Counted from the stretch's first letter, positions 1-10,440 are shown. The stretch: 64,000 nt of DNA from Spirometra erinaceieuropaei (GCA_902702965.1 CACRXP010000887.1:109726-173725); one strand, 5' to 3'. Numbers and translations are program-made. The notes: generated from the letters alone by a model not told the origin.

Positions 1-131
1 GAAAATATGCAACCATTTGCGTCTATTTTACGCGTAGTCAATTTTTAAAAAGTATTTCATCTACTTTGATAGGAAACGCGAATAAGTAGCCACCATAAAC
101 TGCATATTGTCTCATTAATTATTTTGGATAG

Positions 132-840
132 GTTCAGTTCAGATCACTTTATTGAGGGAAATAGGCGTGAGCCTTTGAATGCCCTTTTCGCAACGTAAAA
201 CTGGGTGCGCTGTAAAGATACCTTATCTGGGCTGGAGTAATTCATACGAGCCCATAATGGTATGGCAATGCGAAAGTGAGTCTCATAGGATGAGCTCGAT
301 CCCTCATCACTCTTGCTCATTTTACAGCATAAATATGTCGAGGCTCTGTTTAAAGCCTTGTATCGATGGTGACGTCATAGAATGTGCGGGAAGGACATTC
401 AACGGTTAGGCCATCCAGCTAAAGAAAAAAAACCTCCACACATCCAGCCTTACCTGCTATGTGCGCAGTTTAGCGGGCGACCTCGGAGGTTAGTCGTGGC
501 CGCGAATTCGAAAAAATCCTCAAAGACCAGGCAATAGTCCAATCCCTTTTTAATGCAGCATGCTTGTAAAAAAATTCCGGCGCCTTCGCCTATAACTCAA
601 AGGGAAGATGCTCAGGCTTGATAGAAGAGTTGCATAAAAAGGAGGTTTGGCCCCTAACCATTTCATGGTCCTCCTCCGAACTCCTTCCAGAAAATTTTGC
701 TCTTCTACAGCCCATGGTCTCCAGGCTTGTATGCAGTACTCCGAATGCGACCGCACGAATGTTCCAAAACTCTTTGAGAACACGTCTTCCTCAAAGTCCA
801 TAAAATCCTGCTTGATGGTGTACAGAATAGGATAGATTTA
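132..840 (-). mobile_element. CR1-like LINE, 3' terminal fragment
   Basis: Read on the minus strand, this encodes the C-terminal part of a CR1-like reverse transcriptase protein, with frame breaks. The segment around 745-800 reads FGTFVRSHSEYCIQAWRPW, nearly the same as FGTFVRPHLEYGIQAWRPW in the long copy near 13.0 kb, and the following residues (F..FPLSYR..R) also match. The element's 3' end is visible: 132-142 is the complement of the CTGAA-repeat tail that ends the long copy at 13629, next to the complement of an AATAAA signal. The 5' part is missing, as expected after incomplete target-primed reverse transcription. It is a dead fragment of the same subfamily as CR1-A. Confidence 0.85.
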
Positions 841-1744
841 TTATAGCGTCCCTTGGGCACTGTCAGTTTCATTTAAACTGAGGAAAAAACCTAAAACAAA
901 CTCATGCATTTCGTCTACACTTTGAATCCATTTGTTTAGCCAATAGAGCACGAATTGAGAGCTTGTTTTAAGTTAAAAAAACCTGAGTTCCGAGGATAAT
1001 AGTCCCAAAAGTTTTTTTTAAAAAGAACGATATGTACAATATAAAAATTAAAGTGTACAGTTTGGTGGTTTTTGGGGGCCTGAGTAATATATCCTTCACG
1101 GAAATTGAAAAACTTTGATATCGGTTTGACCTTGAAAGTATTTTCAAGTTGGGTAAAGTTGGATGTTTTCTAGTTGCTGGTTGTCAGTCTATCTGGCCAG
1201 CTGTAAAGGAGCGGTTGCACAGTGCATTCGCGTTTTTCAGGAGGCTTGCTATAGTTGTCTGGACTAAGAGCTGGAAAAGGTGAATATATATCAGGAGCAA
1301 GAAATATTCAATGGTAAGTCACAATCAAAGCTTTTAAAATAATATTTAATCATGTATCATATCGTTCTTATGAATGTGACATTATAGAAGTAGTGGTCGA
1401 CTGTTTACTATGATCTAATATAGTTGTATATATGTTTAATATGGCCTTATGGGTTTTATCAAAAGGGACGTTATTAGTAGCTCCATAAGGGGCATTTAAT
1501 GCCAGGTGACATGGCTGATGGAAACGAGAAAGGGAGGAAAGAATTAATATCAATAACTATTCTATGTTTATCAATGATGCTGTCTTTCATAAATTTGATT
1601 GTTTTTATTGCTATGTTCCGGTATTATTCAAGCGGTTGGCATCATCAGGGCACTCTTGGACCAAATGCTGTATTAAAGAATTGACTTGAAAAATGTCTTA
1701 TTTTATTCAAAAATAAAGGCGTATTGTTATTTGAAAGGAACTTC
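841..1744. other. no gene recognised
   Basis: This stretch is AT-rich, without a convincing coding frame or repeat match elsewhere in the window. A 61-codon frame at 1499-1684 has a hydrophobic middle resembling one membrane segment, but it has no homologue or splice context that could be recognised. It is not called as a gene. Confidence 0.4.
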
Positions 1745-3045
1745 TTAGTTTTTATTTTAAACTAGATTGGGTTTTGAATTTTCCGAATAGAACTTGGAAG
1801 GGCATTCCAGATATCGACATATCTTATGGAGTAGAAAGTTAGCCGTCAGGATTTTGTGGATTTGGGGCTCCTTAATGTCTTCGTTATTTCCGGTGTTTCT
1901 GGCGGCGTTTCGGATTGTTAGTGAATTCATTTTGAGAATATCTTGGTCATGGGTGACCTTAAATAGAAAGTGTAAACCATTTTGGAGTCTTCTGATCCAT
2001 AGGGATCGAAGACCGAATTTATGATATAGTTCTAGGCATGAACAATGGGTGCCATCACTTCTTGACAAAGATCTAGTAAAACGTCTCTGAATGCCTCCTA
2101 CTTTCTTTCGGCCGCCTGAAGAAGATTGAGCAATAATCTGGAAGAGAAAAAACGTACATTTTGAAAAGTTATATTCTTAGTGTATTTAAGGTGAAATTTT
2201 TACATAATCCACACAGGCGAGTGGCTTTGGGTGATATTTGTTGGACGTGTGGAGATAACTCAAGGGTATTTATATTGTTGGGACCTATATCTTTTACGGA
2301 TTTGGCCTCCGTTATTCCATTATCCTCGAATATTGGAGGTGGGGGGGTATGTGGGCCAAAGATCAGGAGATGGTATTTTTCGGGTGAAAAGGGCACCTGC
2401 CATTGGCTACTCCATTCGCTGAGTTTTCTGAAATCGATTTCAGTTGTTCTGTGAATATGGGCTACTATTTTCCCATTATACACATATGCAAGTTTAAAGT
2501 CGTCCGCATATAAAAACGTTTTAGCCGATACTGATATGGACGATAAGTTGTGAATCTGCATGAGAAATAGAAAGGGACCTAGGATAGTGGCTTGAAGTAC
2601 TCCAGTGGTAATATGGGATGGTTCCGAGACAACGTTTCAAATTCGCACCACTTAACATCGGTTTTGAAGATAAGATTTAAGAAATTCGAGAAGGGGTAGC
2701 CTAATTCCATGACTTTTTAGATTTATTAGTAGTCTTCTATAGGGGACTTTGTCAAAGGCGTTTTTAGACTGAAGTATATTGAAATTACTCTGTTTCCATC
2801 ATCTCTATTGCTGAAAACGAATGCCAGAAAAGTGAGATGGCAGGACTGATGTGACGTTTTAGGTAAAAATGCATGTGGGAATGGGTAAATGAGGTTGGCG
2901 TTTGTGAGATGGGCTAGCAATTGGTTGTAAACTATTTTTTCGAGGATTTTAGCTATAGCCGGTGTTCGGTGAACACCGTGATAGTTTTGGGCATGAGATC
3001 TGTTGCCGCTTTTAAAGATAGGTGAAGTGGTCTAGTATTTTCACA
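1745..3045 (-). pseudogene. degraded LINE reverse transcriptase (CR1/Jockey group)
   Basis: The minus strand carries RT motifs in the right order, spread over several frames. Near 2900-2970 is AIAKILEKIVYNQLLAHLTN, preceded by a degenerate form of the 'NYRPVSL' block. At about 2740-2780 YFSLK begins the block-A region (F..AFD.V). Around 2560-2620 is a GVLQATILGPFLFLM version of the G-V-P-Q-G-S-(V/I)-L-G-P block. FLYADDF at about 2495-2516 is the catalytic YADD box, still intact. LRSLWIRRLQNGLHFLFKV near 1940-2030 matches the C-terminal 'L..RR...DL...YKI' region of CR1-type proteins. Upstream endonuclease is absent. Frameshifts and stops show it is inactive. It differs from the CR1-A and CR1-B copies, so it is a separate LINE family. 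Confidence 0.8.
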
Positions 3046-3139
3046 TGTCCGGAAACATTACATTTGACTGCAGTAGGGGAATAACATAGATAGGGGTATT
3101 GGAGTATGTAATATGCTTCAGAATACATGACAGTTCGAC

Positions 3140-3325
3140 CATCGATTTCGATGATGTCCACCGTGTGCCCCACAGCAGGTTGAAGCAGGGACGGTGACTT
3201 GCGCAGGGGTTTATAGTGCCAGTAGACTTGCGCTGCATCTACCTACACTCTCTCCACCTCCCTCGCCCGAGCCCGGTGTCAAGACAGAGTCAAGAAGACC
3301 GGAGACGAGGGAGGCCGCAGGTGGA
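3140..3325 (+). repeat. dispersed repeat family A (copy cut by the assembly gap)
   Basis: This segment starts near a 'gatgtccaccgtgtgc' motif and includes 'gtgtcaagacagagtc', then 'aagaccgga' and 'gcaggtgga', running into the N gap. The same ordered blocks occur near 32.6-33.0 kb, 42.6-42.9 kb (inverted), 56.15-56.46 kb and 56.83-57.13 kb, with a tail-only copy at 47.02-47.10 kb (inverted). No coding frame is conserved between copies. It is a non-coding interspersed repeat of unknown class. Confidence 0.75.
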
Positions 3326-3674
3326 NNNNNNNNNNNNNNNNNNNNNNNNNNNNNNNNNNNNNNNNNNNNNNNNNNNNNNNNNNNNNNNNNNNNNNNNNNN
3401 NNNNNNNNNNNNNNNNNNNNNNNNNNNNNNNNNNNNNNNNNNNNNNNNNNNNNNNNNNNNNNNNNNNNNNNNNNNNNNNNNNNNNNNNNNNNNNNNNNNN
3501 NNNNNNNNNNNNNNNNNNNNNNNNNNNNNNNNNNNNNNNNNNNNNNNNNNNNNNNNNNNNNNNNNNNNNNNNNNNNNNNNNNNNNNNNNNNNNNNNNNNN
3601 NNNNNNNNNNNNNNNNNNNNNNNNNNNNNNNNNNNNNNNNNNNNNNNNNNNNNNNNNNNNNNNNNNNNNNNNNN
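3326..3674. other. assembly gap (Ns)
   Basis: A run of 349 unknown bases separates family A repeat sequence from the RTE endonuclease. Open frames that run through it are artefacts of the Ns. Confidence 0.99.
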
Positions 3675-4162
3675 ACGCGGGCGTTGAAGTCGCCAAGGAC
3701 AACCAACTTGTCCGCCATCGGCACAGTCGCCAAGAGGGCGTGCAGGTCCTCGTAGAATTTGTCTCTGACGGCGTCGGGGTTGGTCATGGTCGGAGCGTAG
3801 GCGCTGATGATGGTGGTGAATTGCCCCCCCCGCCGGAGAGGCAGGCGGAGGCTCATCAGACGATCGTTGATGCCCTGCGGCAAACAGGGCAGTCGTCCCA
3901 CGATGTCGTTCCGAATGGCGAAGGCGACACCCGCGTCCCGTCGCTCTGCCCTGGGTCGACCGCTCCAGAAGAAGGTGTAGCCGGCACCCACCTCCTCCAG
4001 TTGGCCTTGTTCGGAGAAATGGGTCTCGCTGAGTGCGGCGATGTCCACCTTGTAGCGCGCCAGTTCTCGTGCCACTAACGCTGTCCTCCTTTCCGGTCGG
4101 TTGCTCCGCGGATTGTCTAAAAGGGAACGAACATTCCAGGCTGCCAGAGTGAGCGGACTCAC
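3675..4162 (-). pseudogene. RTE-type LINE endonuclease domain (3' part lost in gap)
   Basis: The minus-strand frame starts [19 protein letters not shown] at 4162 and reads for about 160 codons until the N gap. It shows the order expected of an APE-like endonuclease: WNVRSLLDN (the N of the metal site), LSETHF (catalytic E), a GVAFAIRN block, SAYAPT (Y and N/T region) and [10 protein letters not shown] (catalytic D and N) just before the gap. These are the hallmarks of RTE-clade LINEs often labelled 'craniofacial development protein 2-like' in flatworm annotations. The enzyme nicks target DNA to prime reverse transcription. The frame is open here but the RT half is not visible, because the sequence beyond the gap is an unrelated repeat. 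The start codon is the first ATG of the frame and may not be the true one. Confidence 0.85.
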
Positions 4163-4942
4163 CCTGCCAGTCTGGTGACAACGAGTGGGGCGACGGGAAG
4201 GAGATGGAGAAGAAGATGACGAAGGAGAACAATAGGCAGAAGAATAGACGGAGGTAGAGGAAGAAGAGGTAGGATGAGGAGAATGAGTATGGTTGTTGTT
4301 GTTATTGGTATTGTTGTTGTTTCGATTTTGATTGTTTCGACCATGATTAGACGTCTGCGGCCCTGGCTAGCCTGGAGACGGCGTGGTACCCAGCAATGTT
4401 TAGGCCACCTTTTCTAGGCCCTTCCCCTCATGGGGGCAGGCAGTGCCGACCCTGAATCGGGCTGCCCATGTGCCTGGTTGGCGCGACCGATCCCACTATG
4501 GGGCCACGACTTTTATGTTCGTAGTGGAGAACGACCGCATATGCCGTGAGTCCGCGGTCTCCGTCGGCGAGGGTGGGCGCGTCTCAGCGAAGGCGATGCG
4601 GAGACCCGTCCCGGCAGCAGTTATCCAACGGCGTACCAGGCAGAGCCTCGTCTCGACGATGCCGGCGCAGTGTTTCATCCGACCATCCATCCAGCGGAGT
4701 CCGCAGTACACTGTGCACGCGGCAAAAGCGCACAGCGCCCTCACCTGGTTTAGCCCGCCGGTCGAGACGGTTGCCCGGGGTGTGGCCGCTGAGCAGAGCC
4801 CAGCTACGTGGAGCCACAGGTGAGAGTTGGGTGCCAGCAAATGGACGCTAGGCGTAGTCTCACCTGCAAGCAAGTGAGCGACCACTACGACCATCACGTG
4901 AACCCACCGCTGACACCCCCTACACCCCTTCAGAATACATAG
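4163..4942 (-). mobile_element. RTE LINE 5' region, including low-complexity block
   Basis: This lies directly upstream of the RTE endonuclease on the minus strand and probably is its 5' leader. Positions 4195-4345 are low-complexity: GAAGA-rich, then GTT-repeat-like sequence. Positions 4440-4900 are GC-rich and open in several frames. A minus-strand frame at 4496-4897 is open but has no recognisable domain. Assignment to the RTE element rests on position and on the change of composition at about 4940, where a different LINE fragment starts. Confidence 0.5.
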
Positions 4943-5315
4943 CGGCGTTTTGTCCGTCCCATAGGCGTTGGATAGTTGCTTGATGGGTACTTTAACAATT
5001 TCTTCACCAATACGGATCTCCCTAAGGATGGGTTCTGTCTTCTCGATCGGTTGGGCCTCACTTCCTCCTCGATTGTGTAGTTAGCTGAGAAGTATTTGTT
5101 GAATGAGTTTGCTATTTGGTTGTCATTTGTCATAACTTGTCCTGATTCATCAATTATGATTCGTGGTCCTGACTGTCGATGATTATTCATTTGTTTTTGA
5201 AACATCTGAGCTGTTCGTTCAGGGGATTCTAATACCCGATATTCTGCTGCTATGGTCTTTGTGTATGCATTTTCATAACTAGGTCGTGAATTTCCCTAAT
5301 TCGTCGAAGTGTCGA
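4943..5315 (-). pseudogene. LINE fragment, endonuclease-RT linker region
   Basis: The minus strand reads MFQKQMNNHRQSGPRIIIDE followed by SGQVMTNDNQIANSFNKYFS. This matches the linker of CR1/Jockey-type LINE proteins, where 'G.VI.D...KA..FN.YF.SVF' precedes the RT. Upstream codons (to about 5315) continue the frame after a break. Neither the endonuclease nor the RT core is present. It abuts the plus-strand gypsy element near 5320, so the junction is a truncation or recombination point. Confidence 0.65.
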
Positions 5316-6220
5316 TAAATAACTTACGGAGGGGTTGTGTAGCACTTGTGTGCAGTCAGATGCCGATTTCCGCTGTGCTCGCAGACCAAGCCAAGGTCCT
5401 TCGCCAGCGGTTTGCCCCAGTGTTCCAAGACGGCCTGGATCGTTGCACATACACTCAAGTCGTGCTACACATGTCTCCTGGAAGTCAACCAGTCTTCCGT
5501 CCAAAGCGACCAGTCCCGCATGCAGCTCTACCACTTGTCGAGGCTGATCTGAAGCATCCAGAGGAACAGGGAGTTCTAGTTCCTGTATCCTACCCCGCCT
5601 GGGTCGTTCCAGTCGTTTTGGTTAAGAAGCCTAATGGCTCGATCCGCATTTGTGCTGACTTCTCCATCGGTCTCAACGCCGCTCTGACGCCGAAATGCTA
5701 TCCATTACCGGTTCCGGCTGATCTTTTCGCCCTGCTGAACGGTGGCACGTGCTTTGCCAAGTTGGATCTCGCTGATGCGTATTTGCAGATCGAGATCGCC
5801 CCAGAGTCGCGCAAATTTCTGACCATCAACATTCACCGCGGTCTGTTCCAATATATCAGACTACCTTTTGGTGTCAAGATCGCCCCGGCCCTATTCCAAC
5901 AAACGATAAACGCAATGTTTTCCGGCATCCCTGGCACAGTTGGGTACCTGAACGACATCATCGTGGGTCGCTCTCATGCCGAGCTGCAAGACCGGATGTG
6001 CGCAGTACTCGAACGCGTGCAAAAATATGGCTTTCGCCTACGGGTCGACAAGTGCCAATTCTTCTTCGACTTCATCAAGTCCCTCGGATTCTTTTTTGAC
6101 GTTACCGGTCGCCATCCAGATCCTGAAAACATTCGGGCCATCCAACGGATGCTGCACCCAAGAATGTATCGCAACTTCGTTCGTTTCATACTAATGCGCC
6201 TTCCTACAATCGCTGCATGA
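5309..6220 (+). pseudogene. gypsy pol: reverse transcriptase part
   Basis: A 303-codon open frame covers the gypsy RT. Visible motifs in order: [20 protein letters not shown] (lead-in), [18 protein letters not shown] (fingers), [20 protein letters not shown] (motif A with the first catalytic Asp), [17 protein letters not shown] (motif B) and GYLNDIIV (motif C). Motif C should read Y-x-D-D; here the first Asp is Asn, which should abolish polymerase activity. The thumb segment [15 protein letters not shown] follows. The enzyme would copy the element's RNA into DNA. The frame ends at 6220, but homology switches frame at about 6197, where the RNase H connection begins, so this is a broken pol rather than a complete protein. 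The true pol start lies upstream of the truncation. Confidence 0.88.
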
Positions 6221-7110
6221 CGTAGGGGTCCCGCTCAACCGTCTGCTGAAGAAGGATGCTCCCTGGTACTGGTCCTCCGACTGCGAAAATGCCTTCGCCC
6301 AGATAAAGTCGATGTTGAGTTCAGATCTGCTACTCACGCATTACGATCCGACGCTGCCGATCGTTGTTGCTGCAGATGCTTCCAACCACGGAGTTGATGC
6401 CGCCATCTCACATCTTTTTTGATGCGTATGAAAAGACGATCATGCAGGCATCTCGCACTCTAACCCCTGCGGAGAAGAACTACGGGCAAATAGAGAAAGA
6501 GGCTCTAGACCTCGTGTTTACCGTCAAGAAATTTCACAAACTGTTGTATGGTCGCCACTTCACGTTGTTGACGGATCACAAACCATTGATGTCAATCTTG
6601 GGTTCCAACAAGGGCATTCTCGTCTACTCAGCCAGCCGACTTCAGCAATGGGCAACCATCCTTCTTGGCTACGATTTCGACATTCGCCGCTGTCGCACCC
6701 CAGACTCATGTCAGGCTGAGGCCCTTCCTGGCCTCATCAGCAATCAGCAGGAACCTGAGGAAGATACCCTGATTGCCGATATTTCGACTGAGGACGACGT
6801 GCGCCGTCAGCTATCAGACGTAATATCAGGTATCCCTGTCACTGCCGCGGACATCCGACGTGCTACAGAACAGGATCCTGTCCTCCGTCAGTCCATCATC
6901 TACGTGCAGACCTGCTGGCCAACCACTGCTCCCGCTGGCGATCTTTGCCACCTTTTCCGCCGAGCATCGGTATCCGTGGTTGACTCCTGTCTCATGTTTG
7001 CATACCGTGTGCTGATCCCATCTTCCCCCCGAGCCACTGTACTACGGCAGTTCCATGCCGCTCATCCTGGTGCCAGTCAAATGAAGTCTGTTGTCCACAG
7101 TTTTGCTTAA
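6197..7110 (+). pseudogene. gypsy pol: RNase H part and start of integrase
   Basis: From 6197 one frame reads the RT-RH connection (PWYWSSDCENAFAQIKSML) and then VVAADASNHGVDAAISHLF, where DAS supplies the first catalytic Asp; this frame stops near 6421. Homology continues in the 6364-7110 frame with ASRTLTPAEKNYGQIEKEAL, which contains the E of the active site, and LLTDHKPL, which contains the next Asp. So there is a small deletion and frameshift inside RNase H. The enzyme would remove the RNA strand after cDNA synthesis. Towards the end, FHAAHPGASQMKSVV begins the HHCC zinc finger of integrase. Confidence 0.85.
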
Positions 7111-8151
7111 TAACCGGGTATCGACGGCGACATCGACGACCTGGTTCGACGCTGTTCTTTATGTCAGCAAGCTGCCAAGATGCCGCCTCGTCAATCTCTA
7201 ATACCCTGGCAACGACCGGAGAGGCCTTGGTCACACGTGCACATGGACTTCGCTGGCCCACTTAATGGAGTCTCCTACCGAATCTTGGATGACGCCTACT
7301 GGAAGTGGCCCGCGATTGCCTTGCTGAATTCAGCAACCGCATCTGCCACTATCGCCTTTCCACGACGCATTTTTAGCAACATGGCTTACCGGAAGTTCTG
7401 GTTTCAGTTTATGGCTCTCAGTTTACTTCGTCGACGTTTGAGGATTTCTGCCGCCAGCACAACATCCAGCATCTTCGCTCGCCGCCCTACCATTCTCAGT
7501 TTAACGGTCAGGCGGAGCGTTTTGTCGACACTTTTAAGAGAGCCCTTTTGAAAGCTGTTGGGGAGGGACCGCGGACAAGATGGTCCAGGTGTTCCTACTT
7601 TCTTACAGGACAACATCGAACCGGGCGTCTCCTGGCGGTGTTTCTCCTGCCCAAAGTTTTATGTGCCGAAAGCTGCGTACAACGTTTCGTGCTCTCGTTC
7701 ATACCGGTGCTCAATCCGTGCAGACTTCTCAAGTCTCTCGCAGCAAGCTTTCCGTCGGAACACCTGTCTTCGTTCGTGATTATAGAACTGGGTTCCCAGA
7801 TTGGATTGAGGCAAACGTAGTAGCGCACAGAGGCAGCATGTTATTTTATGTCAACGTTGGTGATCAGATCTGGGTTCGTCACCACAACCAGATCTGACGG
7901 CGACATTTCATTACACAACCGGGCTCGACTCGATGCCGTCATTCTCCCTTGACATCCTACTGGATACCTTTGCCATTCCGACAGATCGGCCGGTTACCGA
8001 ACCCACTGCTGCATTTCCTCCGGATGTACCGCTTTCGGTATTAGTCACTGCCCCCGTGTCTCCAGGGAATAAACCACGACGAAGACGCCGAACGAGCCGC
8101 GTGCGCCGATCAACAGTGCCGATGCAGGTCAGTCTACGCCAAAAGCATTAA
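7111..8151 (+). pseudogene. gypsy pol: integrase part
   Basis: Two adjacent stop codons replace the Y-W pair expected in 'YWPG' at about 7108; then PGIDGDIDDLVRRCSLCQQ gives the two zinc-binding cysteines. HMDFAGP near 7240-7260 holds the first catalytic Asp. After a frameshift, VYGSQFTSSTFEDFCRQHNI (second Asp replaced by Ser in the usual 'D-x-G-x-x-F' neighbourhood) and SQFNGQAERFVDTFKRAL (catalytic Glu in GQAE) follow around 7395-7545. A further frame carries the C-terminal domain (FSYRTT-like LSYRTTSNRASPGG, then VGTPVFVRDYR) to 7897. An Arg- and Pro-rich frame at 7933-8151 may be the tail. Integrase would join cDNA to the host genome; this copy is non-functional. Confidence 0.85.
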
Positions 8152-8160
8152 TGACCCACA

Positions 8161-8171
8161 TGGAGGGGAGG
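8161..8171 (+). promoter_or_regulatory. polypurine tract of the gypsy element
   Basis: The short purine-rich run TGGAGGGGAGG lies right before a TGTT that fits the start of an LTR and just after the end of the pol frame. This is where plus-strand DNA synthesis would be primed. Called from position and composition only. Confidence 0.6.
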
Positions 8172-8499
8172 TGTTGGCAGTGCCTAAATTCCTATAAATA
8201 AGAGCCAACCAATCACTGGAGACCACGTGTGTTTGCTCTGTCTACAGCGCTGTCATCTCAACCGGGTACCTCTCTATTGGCTACTCCCCTCTCACCGAAG
8301 GTCATTGGGTCGAATGCCAGCGAACCGCAGTAGGGTGTTATAAATATGCGTCACCTTTCAGTTTGTCGCGACTTGCAGTGTTTTTCTACTACACTTTCCG
8401 TGGCCGGTCCTGATTTCCTTCTCTGTTGCTTTGGTATTGGGACAAGGGTTGGGGGCGTATGCGCTCCACGGGATTCCAAGTACCAGGCGGGTCATAACA
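8172..8499 (+). repeat. probable 3' LTR of the gypsy element
   Basis: The segment begins TGTTGGCAGTG after the purine tract and ends GGTCATAACA, giving TG...CA ends with the short inverted repeat TGTT/AACA. It contains a TATA-like TATAAATA at 8193-8200 and a second TATAAATA at about 8340. The very next bases resume a LINE RT reading frame, which supports the outer boundary. The 5' LTR is absent, so the ends could not be confirmed by comparison. Confidence 0.55.
8193..8200 (+). promoter_or_regulatory. TATA-like box in the LTR
   Basis: TATAAATA lies about 20 bases inside the proposed LTR. A U3 promoter would be expected further from the 5' edge, so its function is uncertain; it may instead be part of a short U3. 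Confidence 0.3.
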
Positions 8500-8501
8500 A
8501 A

Positions 8502-8770
8502 AGGTTACTGCGTGCGGCCACTGTTCAGAATGGACACTTGTTAAATGTGCAGTCCCACAAAAACCAGTTATTGAGCCGCTTCTATTTGCTATTTATTTGA
8601 ACGACCCAATACAGGCGGGGAAATTTCATATAATGCTCATAGAGTATGATCTTAAGCTGGCGAGGGTGATAAAAGATGGAAGAGACTTCCAGCACAACGA
8701 AATTATTCTGCGCTCCAACTGGGACTAATTCGACTTGGTTACCATTTCACAATTACCGTCTCTGACATTG
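8502..8770 (+). pseudogene. LINE reverse transcriptase fragment, upstream half of a split copy
   Basis: The frame reads VPQKPVIEPLLFAIYLNDP, a worn form of the 'VPQGSVLGPLLFLLYINDL' RT block. It continues GKFHIMLIEYDLKLARVI, where the YADD box has become EYDL. A stop follows at about 8730. It starts immediately after the gypsy LTR and is interrupted by CR1-A. The matching downstream part of the same type of RT resumes at about 13630 in the same orientation. The two pieces look like one older LINE split by younger insertions. Confidence 0.75.
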
Positions 8771-9171
8771 ATACAGGAACCGTACGTACAGAATTGCTTT
8801 GTGCATTTTTGGAATTTTTTTCACGCATTGAAATTCGCCAGGAACCTGAATTAAGTGCAGTTTGTTTATCATCACGGTCCAACTGACTACGCATCAGACT
8901 ACGCAACCGAATCGCGGCTATTCAGCCTATACAACCGAATCGCGGCCATACCGCCTAGGAAACCAATCGTTCAAAATCCTTCAAGGTCTGCAGTTATTCA
9001 AGTCCTACGAGATCTACAAAGGGCTAAGTCGCTTCTGATTAAATTCCACAAAATTTATCGGATTTTAAATATTTTTTTCGCTTATTGAGTTTTGAACACT
9101 CACTTTAATTCGCCATATACAAGCCGGCGTATCTGTTATAACATCCAAGGCGAAATTATACCTACTATATC

Positions 9172-10440
9172 ATGTTGAAGTTTATGGAATCTCAGCAAGC
9201 TAACGGTAATGGTACGACCAACGACGGCACCTCATTGGAAGACAAGTCTGGTGAGACGTTCTTCGCACCGAGAACCTGTGTTCGCTCTACCTGCGCTTCC
9301 AGCCAACGACCAGCAAAGCGTGCAAAAAGTGTAATTACCGCAAAAAGTGTGAGGTACGAAGATGTGCCTTGTGCTGGGTGCGCAGATATCCAAATCCAAG
9401 AAGGACGACTCTAAAAAGAGCTTACTGATTTAAGGATGCTCGTGAAACAGATCCTAGACGACCAGAACGTGTCCAGTGTTAGAGTCCCAAAAACGAAAAG
9501 CAAAACGCAAAAAACGCGAAAAAATATCTCCTCAGGGGACATCTTCAATCACGAGTAGCAACCCAGTAGCCAAAACCGCAGACGCCAGTAACAGCAGGAC
9601 AACGAGAACGAAGCCGCCGATAAGGGCAGACTTGATTCTTATGCAAGAATTCTTAAGCAATTTTACACAAAAATTACCTGGCGCAGAAGCTATCTCGCCT
9701 AAGCCTCTTGCTGTTAGCGACGGGAATTCTCTTCTGCCTGGAGACGATATACCTGGGTCATCCAGTCCACTGTTGCCCTCTTGTTCTGGCAACCACCCCG
9801 AGCGCACTACAGAGCACGTATCTGAATGCGATGACACGAACCCGTGGGTAGAGGGGAGAGGGAAACGCCATGACAGGAGTCTGAAGTTACAGCCAGACCT
9901 GATGGCTTGCTCGGGACAGTCGATAGAGAACAAAAGTATGCATCCAAGTGACGACTCCGCAAATCGTCGTCGCCCACATGCAGCGAATTCACCGGAAAGG
10001 CAAAGTAAGGAGGACCATGCTCGCCAGCAGTGTCTTATTATTCAGGGTTTGTCGGAATCGAATGCAGTCAGACCTGAAGACCGTGTCTCGGAGGACCTTG
10101 CTTCTTTTCATGGTCTACTAAATCAGTTACTCCAGGCAGACATTGAAATAAAAGTTCTGAAGGCATTCCGGATAGGAAAACAGAGTGAAGACAGGACAGC
10201 TGCACAACCACTTCACCCTCTCAAAATTTTGCTGGAGAACAAAGAACAAATAAAGTTGATCCTCTAAAAAAAACCGATCTCAGAAACACACACAAACAGG
10301 TTTTTTTCAACCGGACTATTCACTAGCGGAACGGCTGAAACGCGGGGAACTTGTCTTGGAGTTAAAATCAAGACTGAAGGATGGCGAACACAATCTGGCT
10401 ATCTTCAAGGGGAAGGTAGTTCGGAAATATATGTCGTTTC
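9172..10440 (+). pseudogene. CR1-A ORF1 (nucleic-acid-binding protein), frame-broken
   Basis: The first frame (9172-9414) begins MLKFMESQQANGNGTTNDG; in a neighbouring frame at about 9310-9390 there is a cysteine cluster (C-x2-C-x5-C-x4-C-x2-C) that may be a small zinc-binding fold. The main frame, 9476-10267, is Ser/Thr/Pro-rich and basic at its start (KRKAKRKKREK) and ends with a conserved block, QQCLIIQGLSES and FRIGKQSED, followed after a break by FQPDYSLAERLKRGELVLE at about 10300-10360. This order matches ORF1 proteins of flatworm CR1 elements, which bind element RNA and act as chaperones. An A-run near 10266 causes a stop. Function is inferred from position and the conserved C-terminal block. 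Confidence 0.65.

Larger units (their letters stand above)
5320..8499 (+). mobile_element. Ty3/gypsy LTR retrotransposon, 5'-truncated
   Basis: The plus strand has reverse transcriptase, RNase H and integrase in the order RT-RH-IN typical of Ty3/gypsy (Metaviridae), then a purine-rich tract and a probable 3' LTR. Gag, protease, primer-binding site and 5' LTR are missing. The 5' boundary abuts a minus-strand LINE fragment. The 3' boundary (end of LTR, 8499) abuts a plus-strand LINE RT, suggesting insertion into that LINE. Frameshifts and stops occur at least between RT and RH, within RH, at the start of IN and inside IN. Confidence 0.85.

Noticed and set aside
1499..1684. Small membrane protein
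   Set aside because: Only a single hydrophobic stretch in a 61-codon frame; no homologue, splice or promoter support.
2161..2454. 97-codon plus-strand frame
   Set aside because: It is antisense to a LINE RT with an intact YADD box and has no motif of its own.
3194..4232. Several long open frames spanning 3326-3674 on both strands
   Set aside because: They run through unknown bases; only the real sequence on the right side (RTE endonuclease, minus strand) is coding-like.
4443..4851. Overlapping 126-, 133- and 101-codon frames
   Set aside because: The region is GC-rich and open in many frames by composition; no domain is seen and it lies in the 5' part of an RTE element.
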